Below are positions 26,648 through 34,499 of a stretch of DNA of 64,000 nt, one piece after another. Each line of letters starts with the position of its first letter. Within the stretch, counting starts at the first letter, position 1. The notes below the pieces were generated by a model that saw nothing but the letters and a program-made list of their open reading frames with translations, made no database searches and was not told the DNA's origin. The translations under genes and the position numbers were made by a program. The stretch is from Thermomonas alba (GTDB taxonomy: Bacteria > Pseudomonadota > Gammaproteobacteria > Xanthomonadales > Xanthomonadaceae): NCBI RefSeq assembly GCF_022419205.1, contig NZ_JAJOZU010000004.1:1-64000 (forward strand), given 5' to 3'.

Positions 26648-27430
26648 ATGCGCAAGGCCCTGGCCATCCTGCTGCTGGTCGCGCTGCCGCTGGCCGGGCT
26701 GGCGGCCGCGTCGCTGGCCGGACGCTATGCCGGGATCCCGGGCGGACGCTTCAAGTCGGTGCTCGGCTACGAGGACGCCAGGCAGGGCGTGGTGGTGCCT
26801 ACCTTCGCACTGATGCGCACCCCGGTGACGAATGCCCAGTTCCTGGCCTTCGTGCAGCGGCATCCGCAGTGGCGGCGCGACCGCATCGCCACGACGTTCG
26901 CGGAATCGCGCTACCTCTCGCACTGGGCCGGGCCTACCACGCTCGGCCCAGAGGCCCTGCCCGATCGCCCGGTGGTGTGGGTGAGCTGGTTCGCGGCCGA
27001 GGCCTACTGCAAGTCGCTGGGCGCGCGGTTGCCGACTTGGAACGAGTGGGAATACGCCGCGGCGGCCGATGAAACCCGCCGCGACGCCCGCCGCGACCCG
27101 GCCTGGCGCGAGCGCATCCTGAGCTGGTACGCGCGCTCGTCCAAGGACGCGCTGCCGCGGGTCGGCCTGCAGGCGCCGAACGTCTACGGCGTGCAGGACC
27201 TGCACGGGCTGGTCTGGGAGTGGACCGAGGACGCGTCCTCGCTGATGGTGGACGGCGACAACCGCACCCAGGGCGATCCCGACAAGGGCAAGTTCTGCGG
27301 CGCCGGCGCGCTGTCGATGGACGACCGCGCGAACTACGCGGTGCTGATGCGCGTGGCCATGCTATCCTCGCTCGAGGGCCGCGACACCACCGCCAACCTG
27401 GGATTCCGCTGCGCGAGGAGCGCGCCATGA
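26648..27430 (+). CDS. nirV: NirV, formylglycine-generating-enzyme-like protein
   Basis: 260 residues. A signal sequence (MRKALAILLLVALPLAGLAAAS) precedes an FGE/SUMF1 domain: FALMRTPVTNAQFLAFV, VWVSWFAAEAYCKSLGARLPTWNEWEYAA, GLVWEWTED and the C-terminal TTANLGFRC. NirV follows nirK in many denitrifiers. Its role in nitrite reduction is not settled, and it need not make formylglycine. It starts 4 bases after nirK and overlaps the SCO gene by 4. Confidence 0.88.
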   Translation: MRKALAILLLVALPLAGLAAASLAGRYAGIPGGRFKSVLGYEDARQGVVVPTFALMRTPVTNAQFLAFVQRHPQWRRDRIATTFAESRYLSHWAGPTTLGPEALPDRPVVWVSWFAAEAYCKSLGARLPTWNEWEYAAAADETRRDARRDPAWRERILSWYARSSKDALPRVGLQAPNVYGVQDLHGLVWEWTEDASSLMVDGDNRTQGDPDKGKFCGAGALSMDDRANYAVLMRVAMLSSLEGRDTTANLGFRCARSAP

Positions 27431-28026
27431 AACAGGCTTCGATCAAACGACTGCTGCGCGGCATCGCCGCGACCGCCCTGCTCGGTTTCGCCGCGATCGC
27501 CGGTGCCGCCCAGCCGGCCCCCGCCCTGCCGGGCGACTCGATCTACCAGCTGCCGCTGCCGCTGACCGACAGCCAGGGCCAGACCCGCGACTGGCGGGCG
27601 CTGCGCGGCAAGCCGCGCCTCGTCGCGATGTTCTACACGTCGTGCCAGTACATCTGCCCGTTGATCGTGGAATCGGGCAAGGCGGTGGAACGCGAGCTCA
27701 CGCCTACCCAGCGCAAACACCTGGGCGTCGTGCTGATCAGCATGGATCCGGCGCGTGACGATCCAGCCGCGCTACGCAAGGTCATCGACCAGCGCAAGCT
27801 GGACGCCACGCGCTGGACGCTGGCCTCGCCGCGCCTGGAGGACGTGCGCGCGGTGGCCGGTGTGCTGGGCATCCGCTACCGGCAACTGGCCGACGGCGGC
27901 TTCAACCACAGCAGCGCGCTGATTCTGGTGGATGCCGAAGGACGCATCGTCGCGCGCACCGAGAAGATCGGCAGCCGGCCCGACCCCGAGTTCGTGGCCG
28001 CAGTGCGCAAGACCCTGGGGGATTGA
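27427..28026 (+). CDS. SCO1/SenC family copper chaperone
   Basis: 199 residues. A signal peptide or membrane anchor (residues 1-28, ending AGAAQ) is followed by a thioredoxin fold with the copper site TSCQYICP (CxxxC) and the distant His in GGFNHSSAL. SCO proteins deliver copper to CuA or, near nirK, probably to the nitrite reductase. It is the last gene of the nirK operon and is separated by only two bases from the convergent fnr stop. Confidence 0.9.
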   Translation: MKQASIKRLLRGIAATALLGFAAIAGAAQPAPALPGDSIYQLPLPLTDSQGQTRDWRALRGKPRLVAMFYTSCQYICPLIVESGKAVERELTPTQRKHLGVVLISMDPARDDPAALRKVIDQRKLDATRWTLASPRLEDVRAVAGVLGIRYRQLADGGFNHSSALILVDAEGRIVARTEKIGSRPDPEFVAAVRKTLGD

Positions 28027-28028
28027 AC

Positions 28029-28802
28029 TCATCCCGGCTGGTTTTGCCGCCGCTGTGGCGGCAAGTCTCCGCCCAGACAGCCATCGGCCATCGCCTGCAG
28101 CGCATGGCGGTCGAGAATCACGATCCGCCGTCCGCGCACCTCGATCATTCCGTCATCCTGCAGCCGGGTGAAACCGCGGCTCACGGTTTCCAGCGCCAGC
28201 CCCAGATAACGCGCGATCTCGTCGCGGCTCATCGGCAGCTGGAACTCATCGGCCGGACGGCCGATCCGGCGCAGACGCTCGCTGATCGACAGCAAGAACA
28301 GCGCAATGCGCTCGCCCGCCTGACGCCTGGACAGCACGTCTACATGATCATGATCGAGGTCGGCACTCTGCCCGATGATGCGCAACAGCTGATGCTGCAG
28401 GCTGGGTAGCCGGCTGGCGATCTCGGCCAGATGGGCAAACGGCAGCTCGCATACGTAGGCGTCACTCAACGCCACCGCCTCGCAGCGATGGCGGCCGCTC
28501 CCCACCGCGTCCAGCCCGAACAACTCGCCTGGCAGATGGAAGCCCAGCACGTGCTCCTCGCCGGCCGGATTGACGACGACGGTCTTGTAGCTACCTTCGC
28601 TGGCGACATACACCGACCCAAGCGGGTCGCCGACCCGGAACAGCACGCTGCCCCGCGGATACGGTTTGCGCCGCTGCACCACCGATTCCAGACGCCGCAG
28701 GTCATCCGCATCCACCCCCGCCGGCAGGCATAGGGCGCGCAGGGAGCATTCGGAGCAGGTGCGGCGCAGCCTGGCCAGATCGAGCGGAATCGGTTGACTC
28801 AT
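28029..28802 (-). CDS. fnr: FNR-type oxygen-sensing transcription regulator
   Basis: 257 residues, Crp/Fnr family. The four cysteines that bind the O2-labile 4Fe-4S cluster are present with exact E. coli FNR spacing: C16, C19 and C25 (RTCSECSLRALC) and C118 (AYVCELPF). The C-terminal HTH (SRDEIARYLGLALETVSRGFTRL) keeps the E-x-x-S-R recognition residues, which predicts binding to the TTGAT-N4-ATCAA sites found in front of nirK, ubiU, the porin operon and ccoN. AAGG lies about ten bases before the ATG. The box at 28876 is 80 bases from the start and could mediate autoregulation. An 8-base C tract on its strand lies just upstream. Confidence 0.93.
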   Translation of the reverse strand: MSQPIPLDLARLRRTCSECSLRALCLPAGVDADDLRRLESVVQRRKPYPRGSVLFRVGDPLGSVYVASEGSYKTVVVNPAGEEHVLGFHLPGELFGLDAVGSGRHRCEAVALSDAYVCELPFAHLAEIASRLPSLQHQLLRIIGQSADLDHDHVDVLSRRQAGERIALFLLSISERLRRIGRPADEFQLPMSRDEIARYLGLALETVSRGFTRLQDDGMIEVRGRRIVILDRHALQAMADGCLGGDLPPQRRQNQPG

Positions 28803-28820
28803 GCGCTACGCCTTGTGTGT

Positions 28821-28828
28821 GGGGGGGG
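28821..28828. repeat. Eight-base G homopolymer upstream of fnr
   Basis: GGGGGGGG on the plus strand, so a C8 tract on the fnr strand, 19-26 bases before the fnr ATG and adjoining a short GT-rich run. Such tracts are prone to slippage. Confidence 0.7.
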
Positions 28829-28875
28829 CGATCAGGAATCGATTATCCCGCAAGTTGCGCGGCAACGGGGCTGTT

Positions 28876-28889
28876 TTGATCCAGATCAA
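28876..28889 (+). promoter_or_regulatory. FNR box for ccoNOQP
   Basis: TTGAT-CCAG-ATCAA is a consensus site with its centre 60 bases before the ccoN ATG, fitting activation of the high-affinity oxidase at low oxygen. It also lies upstream of fnr. Confidence 0.8.
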
Positions 28890-28942
28890 GTTTCAAATGC
28901 AACCGTTTCTCTAGCATTCCCCTGCATTACCTGGAGACCCAC

Positions 28943-30382
28943 ATGCACGCCATTTCTGCCACCTACAACGACAAAGTGGTGCGCCAGTTCGCTTTGGCCA
29001 CGGTGCTCTGGGGCATCGTGGGCATGCTGGTCGGCGTCATCATCGCCACCCAGCTGTACTGGCCGCATCTGTTCGAGGGCATTCCCTGGCTCAGCTACGG
29101 CCGCCTGCGTCCGCTGCACACCAACGCGGTGATTTTCGCCTTCGGCGGCAGCGCGCTGTTCGCCACCAGCCTGCACGTGGTGCAGCGCACCTGCCACGTG
29201 CGGCTGATTTCCGACCGCCTGGCCGCATTCGTGTTCTGGGGCTGGCAGGCGGTGATCGTGGCCGCGGCCATCTCGCTGCCGCTGGGCTATACCCAGGGCA
29301 AGGAATACGCCGAGTTGGAATGGCCAATCGACATCCTGATCACCATCGTGTGGGTGGCCTACGCGGTGCTGTTCTTCGGCACGATTGCCAAGCGCCGGGT
29401 CAAGCACATCTACGTGGCCAACTGGTTCTACGGCGCCTACATCATCGCGGTGGCGCTGCTGCACATCGTCAACAACATCGCCATCCCGGCCGGCGCGATG
29501 AAGTCGTACCCGGTGTATTCCGGCGCGGTCGATGCGATGGTGCAGTGGTGGTATGGCCACAACGCGGTGGGTTTCTTCCTGACCGCCGGCTTCCTCGGGA
29601 TGATGTACTACTTCGTGCCGAAGCAGGCGCAGCGGCCGATCTATTCCTACCGCCTGTCGATCGTGCACTTCTGGGCGCTGATCGCGGTGTACATGTGGGC
29701 CGGCCCGCACCACCTTCAGTACACCGCGCTGCCGGACTGGGCGCAGTCGCTCGGCATGGTGTTCTCGCTGATCCTGCTGGCCCCCAGCTGGGGCGGCGCG
29801 ATCAACGGCATCATGACCTTGTCCGGGGTGTGGCACAAACTGCGCACCGACCCGATCCTGAAGTTCCTCATCGTCTCGCTCAGCTTCTACATGATGAGCA
29901 CGTTCGAGGGACCGATGATGTCGATCAAGACGGTCAACTCGCTCTCGCACTACACCGACTGGACCGTCGGGCATGTGCACTCCGGCGCGCTGGGCTGGGT
30001 GGCGATGATCTCGATCGGCTCGATCTATGCCCTGCTTCCACGCCTGTTGGGACGCCAGGAGATGTACTCGACCCGGCTGATCGACACCCATTTCTGGATC
30101 CACACCCTGGGCGTGGTGTTCTACATCGCCTCGATGTGGATCGCCGGGGTCATGCAGGGCCTGATGTGGCGCGCGACCAATCCTGACGGCACCTTGACCT
30201 ACACCTTCGTGGAGTCGCTCAACGCCACCTATCCTTATTACCTGGGCCGACTGTTCGGCGGCGTGTTGGTACTCACCGGCATGCTGATCATGGCCTGGAA
30301 CGTGTGGCAAACCTACCGCACCGCCGAGAAGCCGGCCGAGCAGCCGCTGCTGGCACCCGACGTCTCTGAAGCCCGCGTCTGA
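28943..30382 (+). CDS. ccoN: cbb3-type cytochrome c oxidase subunit I
   Basis: 479 residues, 12 or more membrane helices; the catalytic subunit that reduces O2 at the haem b3-CuB site. Family signatures include [41 protein letters not shown] (CuB/haem ligands), [22 protein letters not shown] and the late [16 protein letters not shown] with the haem ligands. CTGGAGA lies upstream of the ATG. It leads ccoNOQP and is followed 8 bases on by ccoO. High oxygen affinity lets the cell respire at traces of O2. Confidence 0.95.
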   Translation: MHAISATYNDKVVRQFALATVLWGIVGMLVGVIIATQLYWPHLFEGIPWLSYGRLRPLHTNAVIFAFGGSALFATSLHVVQRTCHVRLISDRLAAFVFWGWQAVIVAAAISLPLGYTQGKEYAELEWPIDILITIVWVAYAVLFFGTIAKRRVKHIYVANWFYGAYIIAVALLHIVNNIAIPAGAMKSYPVYSGAVDAMVQWWYGHNAVGFFLTAGFLGMMYYFVPKQAQRPIYSYRLSIVHFWALIAVYMWAGPHHLQYTALPDWAQSLGMVFSLILLAPSWGGAINGIMTLSGVWHKLRTDPILKFLIVSLSFYMMSTFEGPMMSIKTVNSLSHYTDWTVGHVHSGALGWVAMISIGSIYALLPRLLGRQEMYSTRLIDTHFWIHTLGVVFYIASMWIAGVMQGLMWRATNPDGTLTYTFVESLNATYPYYLGRLFGGVLVLTGMLIMAWNVWQTYRTAEKPAEQPLLAPDVSEARV

Positions 30383-30390
30383 GGATCCCC

Positions 30391-31017
30391 ATGAGCGAGC
30401 AAGCACACAATCCGCACGAGAAACTTGAAAAAAACGTCGGCCTGCTGGCGGTGGCGATCGCGCTTGCGGTCTCCTTCGGCGGCCTGGCCGAGATCGTGCC
30501 GCTGATGTTCCAGGCCGAGGCGATCAAACCGCTGCCTGGGGTCAAACCCTACCCGGCGCTGGAGTTGGCCGGACGCGACGTTTACGTACGCGAAGGCTGC
30601 TACAACTGCCACTCGCAGATGGTGCGCACGTTGCGCTTCGAAACCGAACGCTACGGCCATTACTCGCTGGCCGGCGAGTCGGTGTACGACCGTCCGTTCC
30701 AGTGGGGCAGCAAGCGCACCGGCCCGGATCTGGCCCGCGTCGGCGGCCGCTATTCGGATGACTGGCATCGCGTGCATCTGAACAATCCGCGCGACGTGGT
30801 GCCGGAATCGAACATGCCCAGCTTCCCATGGCTGAACCAGAACAAGGTCGATGGCGCCGCCGTGCAGGCGCACATGCGCGCGCTCAAGCGACTGGGCGAC
30901 CCCTATACCGAGGCCGAAATCGCCGCCGCTCCGGCAGCGGTGGCCGGCAAGACCGAAATGGACGCCGTGGTGGCCTATCTGCAAGGCCTGGGCAAACACG
31001 CACCGAGGACACCGTAA
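30391..31017 (+). CDS. ccoO: cbb3-type oxidase subunit II, monohaem cytochrome c
   Basis: 208 residues. One N-terminal membrane helix (about residues 17-38) anchors a periplasmic cytochrome c domain with [11 protein letters not shown] (CxxCH) and [13 protein letters not shown]. The Met ligand is in [10 protein letters not shown]. It passes electrons from CcoP to CcoN. Its stop shares one base with the ccoQ ATG. Confidence 0.95.
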   Translation: MSEQAHNPHEKLEKNVGLLAVAIALAVSFGGLAEIVPLMFQAEAIKPLPGVKPYPALELAGRDVYVREGCYNCHSQMVRTLRFETERYGHYSLAGESVYDRPFQWGSKRTGPDLARVGGRYSDDWHRVHLNNPRDVVPESNMPSFPWLNQNKVDGAAVQAHMRALKRLGDPYTEAEIAAAPAAVAGKTEMDAVVAYLQGLGKHAPRTP

Positions 31018-31157
31018 TGCTGCAGGGAATCATCACCGCCGTCTTGATGCTGCTGTTCCTGGCCGGCTGGGTCTGGGCCTGGAACCCGCGTCGTCAACCC
31101 GATTTCGATGCGGCGGCGAAACTGCCGCTCGAGCCCGATGAGGAGAACATTCGATGA
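31017..31157 (+). CDS. ccoQ: cbb3-type oxidase subunit IV (CcoQ)
   Basis: 46 residues: one membrane helix (IITAVLMLLFLAGWVWAW) and a short acidic tail ending LPLEPDEENIR, typical of CcoQ, which stabilises the oxidase. It overlaps ccoO by one base and ccoP by four. Confidence 0.9.
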   Translation: MLQGIITAVLMLLFLAGWVWAWNPRRQPDFDAAAKLPLEPDEENIR

Positions 31158-32089
31158 GCACGGGATGGTCCTGGTATGTCATCGCCCTGGTCGCCCTGAA
31201 TATCCTCGGCTGCGCCTGGCTGCTGTGGTGGACCGCGCGCCGGCGGCCCGGAGATCCGGCGCCGGAGCAGACCAGCCACGTCTGGGACGGCGACCTGACC
31301 GAGTACAACAAGCCGCTGCCGAAGTGGTGGATCAATCTGTTCTACCTGACCATCCTGTTCGCCATCGGCTATCTGATCTGGTATCCGGGCCTGGGCAACT
31401 TCCCCGGGATCGGCAAGTGGACCTCGCAATCCGAGGTGCAAAAAGATGCCGCCGCCGCCAATGCGCGGTTGGAGCGCACCTTCGCTCCATACAAGGGCCG
31501 GCCAATCGATGTCCTGGCGCGCGACCCGCAGGCGCTCAAGCTCGGCAAATCGATCTTCGGCAACAACTGCGCGACTTGCCACGGTTCGGCAGGTAAGGGC
31601 GCGGTGGGCTATCCCAATCTCACCGACGACATCTGGCACTGGGGCGGCAGCCCGGAGCAGATCCTGGAGACGGTGCTGAATGGCCGCGAGGCCGTGATGC
31701 CCCCCTGGGGCAAGGTACTCGAGGGCATGGGCGGCCCGGATGCGGTGGACTATGTGATCGCCTACGTGCGTCAGCTCGGCGATCCGCAGGGCGGCAACCC
31801 GTCCGACTACGCCGCCGCACGCGGCAAGGCGCTGTTCGAAGGCGTGTGCGTGGCCTGCCACGGCCCGCAGGGCAAAGGCAACCAGAGCCTGGGGGCGCCG
31901 GATCTCACCGACAGCTACTGGCTGTATGGGGACAGCCGCGACGCCCTGCGTGAGACCATCGGCAACGGCCGCCACGGCGTGATGCCCGCATGGGGTAAAG
32001 TGCTAGGCGACACCCGCTCCCGACTGGTGGCCGCGTATGTGTGGTCGTTGTCGCATCCCGCCAGCGCGGCGCAGCGCAGCACGCCCTGA
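31154..32089 (+). CDS. ccoP: cbb3-type oxidase subunit III, dihaem cytochrome c
   Basis: 311 residues. Two membrane segments near residues 6-25 and 57-75 (WWINLFYLTILFAIGYLIWYPG) precede two cytochrome c domains: NNCATCHGSAGKGAVGYPNL near residue 138 and GVCVACHGPQGKGNQSLGAPDL near 232. Each is followed by its Met ligand (VMPPWGKVL, VMPAWGKVL). It takes electrons from soluble cytochromes. The 4-base overlap with ccoQ shows coupled translation. Confidence 0.95.
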   Translation: MSTGWSWYVIALVALNILGCAWLLWWTARRRPGDPAPEQTSHVWDGDLTEYNKPLPKWWINLFYLTILFAIGYLIWYPGLGNFPGIGKWTSQSEVQKDAAAANARLERTFAPYKGRPIDVLARDPQALKLGKSIFGNNCATCHGSAGKGAVGYPNLTDDIWHWGGSPEQILETVLNGREAVMPPWGKVLEGMGGPDAVDYVIAYVRQLGDPQGGNPSDYAAARGKALFEGVCVACHGPQGKGNQSLGAPDLTDSYWLYGDSRDALRETIGNGRHGVMPAWGKVLGDTRSRLVAAYVWSLSHPASAAQRSTP

Positions 32090-32096
32090 TTCCGCC

Positions 32097-32393
32097 ATGA
32101 CCGACTTCACCAGCCCCTCGTTCGACCACCCGCCGCGTCCGCTGGCGCAGCGGGTGGGCGCCATCCTCTGGCCCAGCTTCTTTGCCGCGGGCGTGGCGAC
32201 GATGGTGTTCTTTGCCTTCGTCGATCCGCTGGCGCTGCGCGACGCGACCTTTCCGCAGCTGCCCATCACGCGCGGGCTGGGGTATACGCTCGGATTCTTC
32301 GGTTTTTGGCTGGCCACTGCCTCTTCTAGCCTGTTCACATGGATCCTGTTGCGTCCGGCCAGCCGATTCAATCGCCCGCTGACGCGCAACTGA
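32097..32393 (+). CDS. Small membrane protein between ccoP and ccoG
   Basis: 98 residues with two predicted helices (residues about 25-45 and 65-85) and an N-terminal cytosolic stretch rich in Pro. No family is recognised. It is placed between the oxidase structural genes and the assembly genes, 7 bases after ccoP and 3 before ccoG, so it is almost certainly coexpressed and may assist assembly. Confidence 0.65.
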   Translation: MTDFTSPSFDHPPRPLAQRVGAILWPSFFAAGVATMVFFAFVDPLALRDATFPQLPITRGLGYTLGFFGFWLATASSSLFTWILLRPASRFNRPLTRN

Positions 32394-32396
32394 CCC

Positions 32397-33965
32397 ATGA
32401 GCAAAAAGCAAATCCCCCTCGAAGTGCTGGACGGCGGCACGAGCGCCTACGTCAGCGAGCGCAAGGTCTATCCGCGCGACGTCTCCGGCACGCTGCAACG
32501 GCTGCGCACGGCGGCCGTGTTCTGGCTGCTGGGGATGTTCTATGTATTCCCATGGCTCAGCTGGGACGGCCGCCAGGCGGTGCTGTTCGATCTTCCGGCG
32601 CGCAAGTTCTACGTGTTCGGGCTGACGTTCTGGCCGCAGGACTTCATCTTCCTGGCGATGCTGCTGATGATCGCCGCGCTCGCCCTGTTTTTCTTCACCG
32701 CGCTGGCCGGCCGTCTATGGTGCGGCTACGCCTGCCCGCAGACGGTGTGGACCGAAGTGTTTTTGTGGATGGAGCGCGCGATCGAAGGCGACCGCCCCAA
32801 GCGGATGAAGCTGGATGCCGGCCCGTGGACGCGTGAGAAGCTTCTGCGCAAGGGCGCCAAGCACACCGTCTGGCTGCTGTTTGCGCTGTGGACCGGCTTC
32901 ACCTTCGTCGGCTTCTTCACCCCGATCCGCGATCTGGCCGCACGCACGCCGTTTATCGGCACGCCGGGATGGGGCTGGGGCGGCTGGGAGACCTTTTGGG
33001 TGTTCTTCTACGCGCTGGCCACCTGGGGCAATGCCGGCTTCCTGCGTGAACAGGTCTGCAAGTACATGTGCCCCTACGCGCGCTTCCAAAGCGCGATGTT
33101 CGACCGTAACACCCTGATCATCGCCTACGACGCCATGCGCGGCGAACCGCGCGGCCCGCGCAGGCGCGGCATCGCCAGCGTGCTGGAGCGCGGTCGCGGC
33201 CTGCTGGATGCGCGTACCGCCTTCGACTATGTGTTTCGCGCCAGCAAGCATCCTTCCGCTGCCACCCAGGCCGCGCACGCCAAGGGCACCATCACCTGGG
33301 ATGGCGAACTGGGCGAGGTCGAGCCGCTGCCGAAGTTTGCTCCGGAACAGCTGGGCGACTGCATCGACTGCACCATTTGCGTGCAGGTCTGCCCGACCGG
33401 CATCGACATCCGCAATGGTCTGCAGTACGAGTGCATCGCCTGCGGCGCCTGCATCGATGCCTGCAACGAAGTGATGGACAAGCTCGGCTATCCGCGCGGC
33501 CTGATCCGCTACTCCACCCAGAACGCGATCGACGGCAAGCCGACCCGCGTGCTGCGCCCGCGCGTGCTGATCTACGGCCTGATCCTATCCGCGCTGATGG
33601 TGGGCTGGGCCTGGGGCGTGCTGCATCGCAGCCCGCTGATCGCGGAGGTGCTGCGCGACCGCAACGCCTTGTACCTGCAGGTAGGCGATGTCGTCCGCAA
33701 TGACTACACGCTCAAGCTGGTCAACAAGACCGACGCACCCAAGACCTACCGCATCCAGCTCCAAGCAGACCCGGCGCTGCATTTGCGCCTGGTGGGCCAG
33801 CCGCTGGAACTGCGCGTGCCGGCCGGCGCGGTGGTGGCGCAGGCGATCGAAGTGGAGGCGCCAGCCTCTGGCGTGCGCGGACGGCATCCGATCGCCCTCC
33901 TCATCCAGGCCGACGACGGCAGCGCGCGCGCGCAAGTGGAAAGCGCCTTCTTCGGCCCTCTCTGA
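32397..33965 (+). CDS. ccoG: Cytochrome c oxidase accessory protein CcoG
   Basis: 522 residues. A membrane ferredoxin required for cbb3 assembly, thought to reduce Cu(II) to Cu(I). Five or so helices with the FixG-type CGYACPQTVWTEVF and CKYMCPYARFQSAMFD motifs are followed by two 4Fe-4S clusters (CIDCTICVQVCPTGIDIRNG and CIACGACIDACNEVM) near residues 322-360. A C-terminal Ig-like domain (FixG C) occupies the last 120 residues. It precedes ccoH by 21 bases. Confidence 0.93.
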   Translation: MSKKQIPLEVLDGGTSAYVSERKVYPRDVSGTLQRLRTAAVFWLLGMFYVFPWLSWDGRQAVLFDLPARKFYVFGLTFWPQDFIFLAMLLMIAALALFFFTALAGRLWCGYACPQTVWTEVFLWMERAIEGDRPKRMKLDAGPWTREKLLRKGAKHTVWLLFALWTGFTFVGFFTPIRDLAARTPFIGTPGWGWGGWETFWVFFYALATWGNAGFLREQVCKYMCPYARFQSAMFDRNTLIIAYDAMRGEPRGPRRRGIASVLERGRGLLDARTAFDYVFRASKHPSAATQAAHAKGTITWDGELGEVEPLPKFAPEQLGDCIDCTICVQVCPTGIDIRNGLQYECIACGACIDACNEVMDKLGYPRGLIRYSTQNAIDGKPTRVLRPRVLIYGLILSALMVGWAWGVLHRSPLIAEVLRDRNALYLQVGDVVRNDYTLKLVNKTDAPKTYRIQLQADPALHLRLVGQPLELRVPAGAVVAQAIEVEAPASGVRGRHPIALLIQADDGSARAQVESAFFGPL

Positions 33966-33986
33966 GCCCGGTGGCGGATACGAATC

Positions 33987-34499
33987 ATGCAATCGCCCTC
34001 CTCTCCCTGGCGTCAGCCCGTGGTCTGGCTGATGGTGAGCCTGATCACCCTGGTCGTGATCGCCGGCGTGGTCACCTATCACTTGGCCGCCGCCGACGGC
34101 CCGATGGACGTGGCGCCTGACCCCGTGCAGCGCACCGGGCAGATTCAGCAGTCCGATCTCGACCCCGATGCGCGCGCCGCCCGCCAAGGGCTGAGCGCGA
34201 TCGCGCGGGTGGATCCAGCGCACGGCATCGTCGAGGTGCTGCCTGTGTCTGGCGATTTCGATCATGCCGCGCCGCTGCGTCTGCACCTGCAACACCCGAC
34301 CCGCGCCGATGAAGATCTGACGCTGACCCTGGCACCGCATGAGACCGGCTGGCGTGCGAACGCCTCGCCGTCCCAGGACCACGACTGGCTGCTGCGGCTG
34401 GAGCCTGCCAGCGCACCCACATGGCGGCTGCAAGGCCGCCTGCCCCGACATCAGCAGGCCACCCGCCTTGGGCCTGCGCTGCACGATGACGCGCCCTGA
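33987..34499 (+). CDS. ccoH: FixH/CcoH family protein
   Basis: 170 residues. One N-terminal membrane helix (PVVWLMVSLITLVVIAGVVTYHLAAADGP) followed by a periplasmic beta-rich domain with the LRLHLQHPTRADEDLTLTL pattern of FixH. FixH/CcoH is needed for cbb3 assembly. It overlaps ccoI by 14 bases. Confidence 0.85.
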   Translation: MQSPSSPWRQPVVWLMVSLITLVVIAGVVTYHLAAADGPMDVAPDPVQRTGQIQQSDLDPDARAARQGLSAIARVDPAHGIVEVLPVSGDFDHAAPLRLHLQHPTRADEDLTLTLAPHETGWRANASPSQDHDWLLRLEPASAPTWRLQGRLPRHQQATRLGPALHDDAP

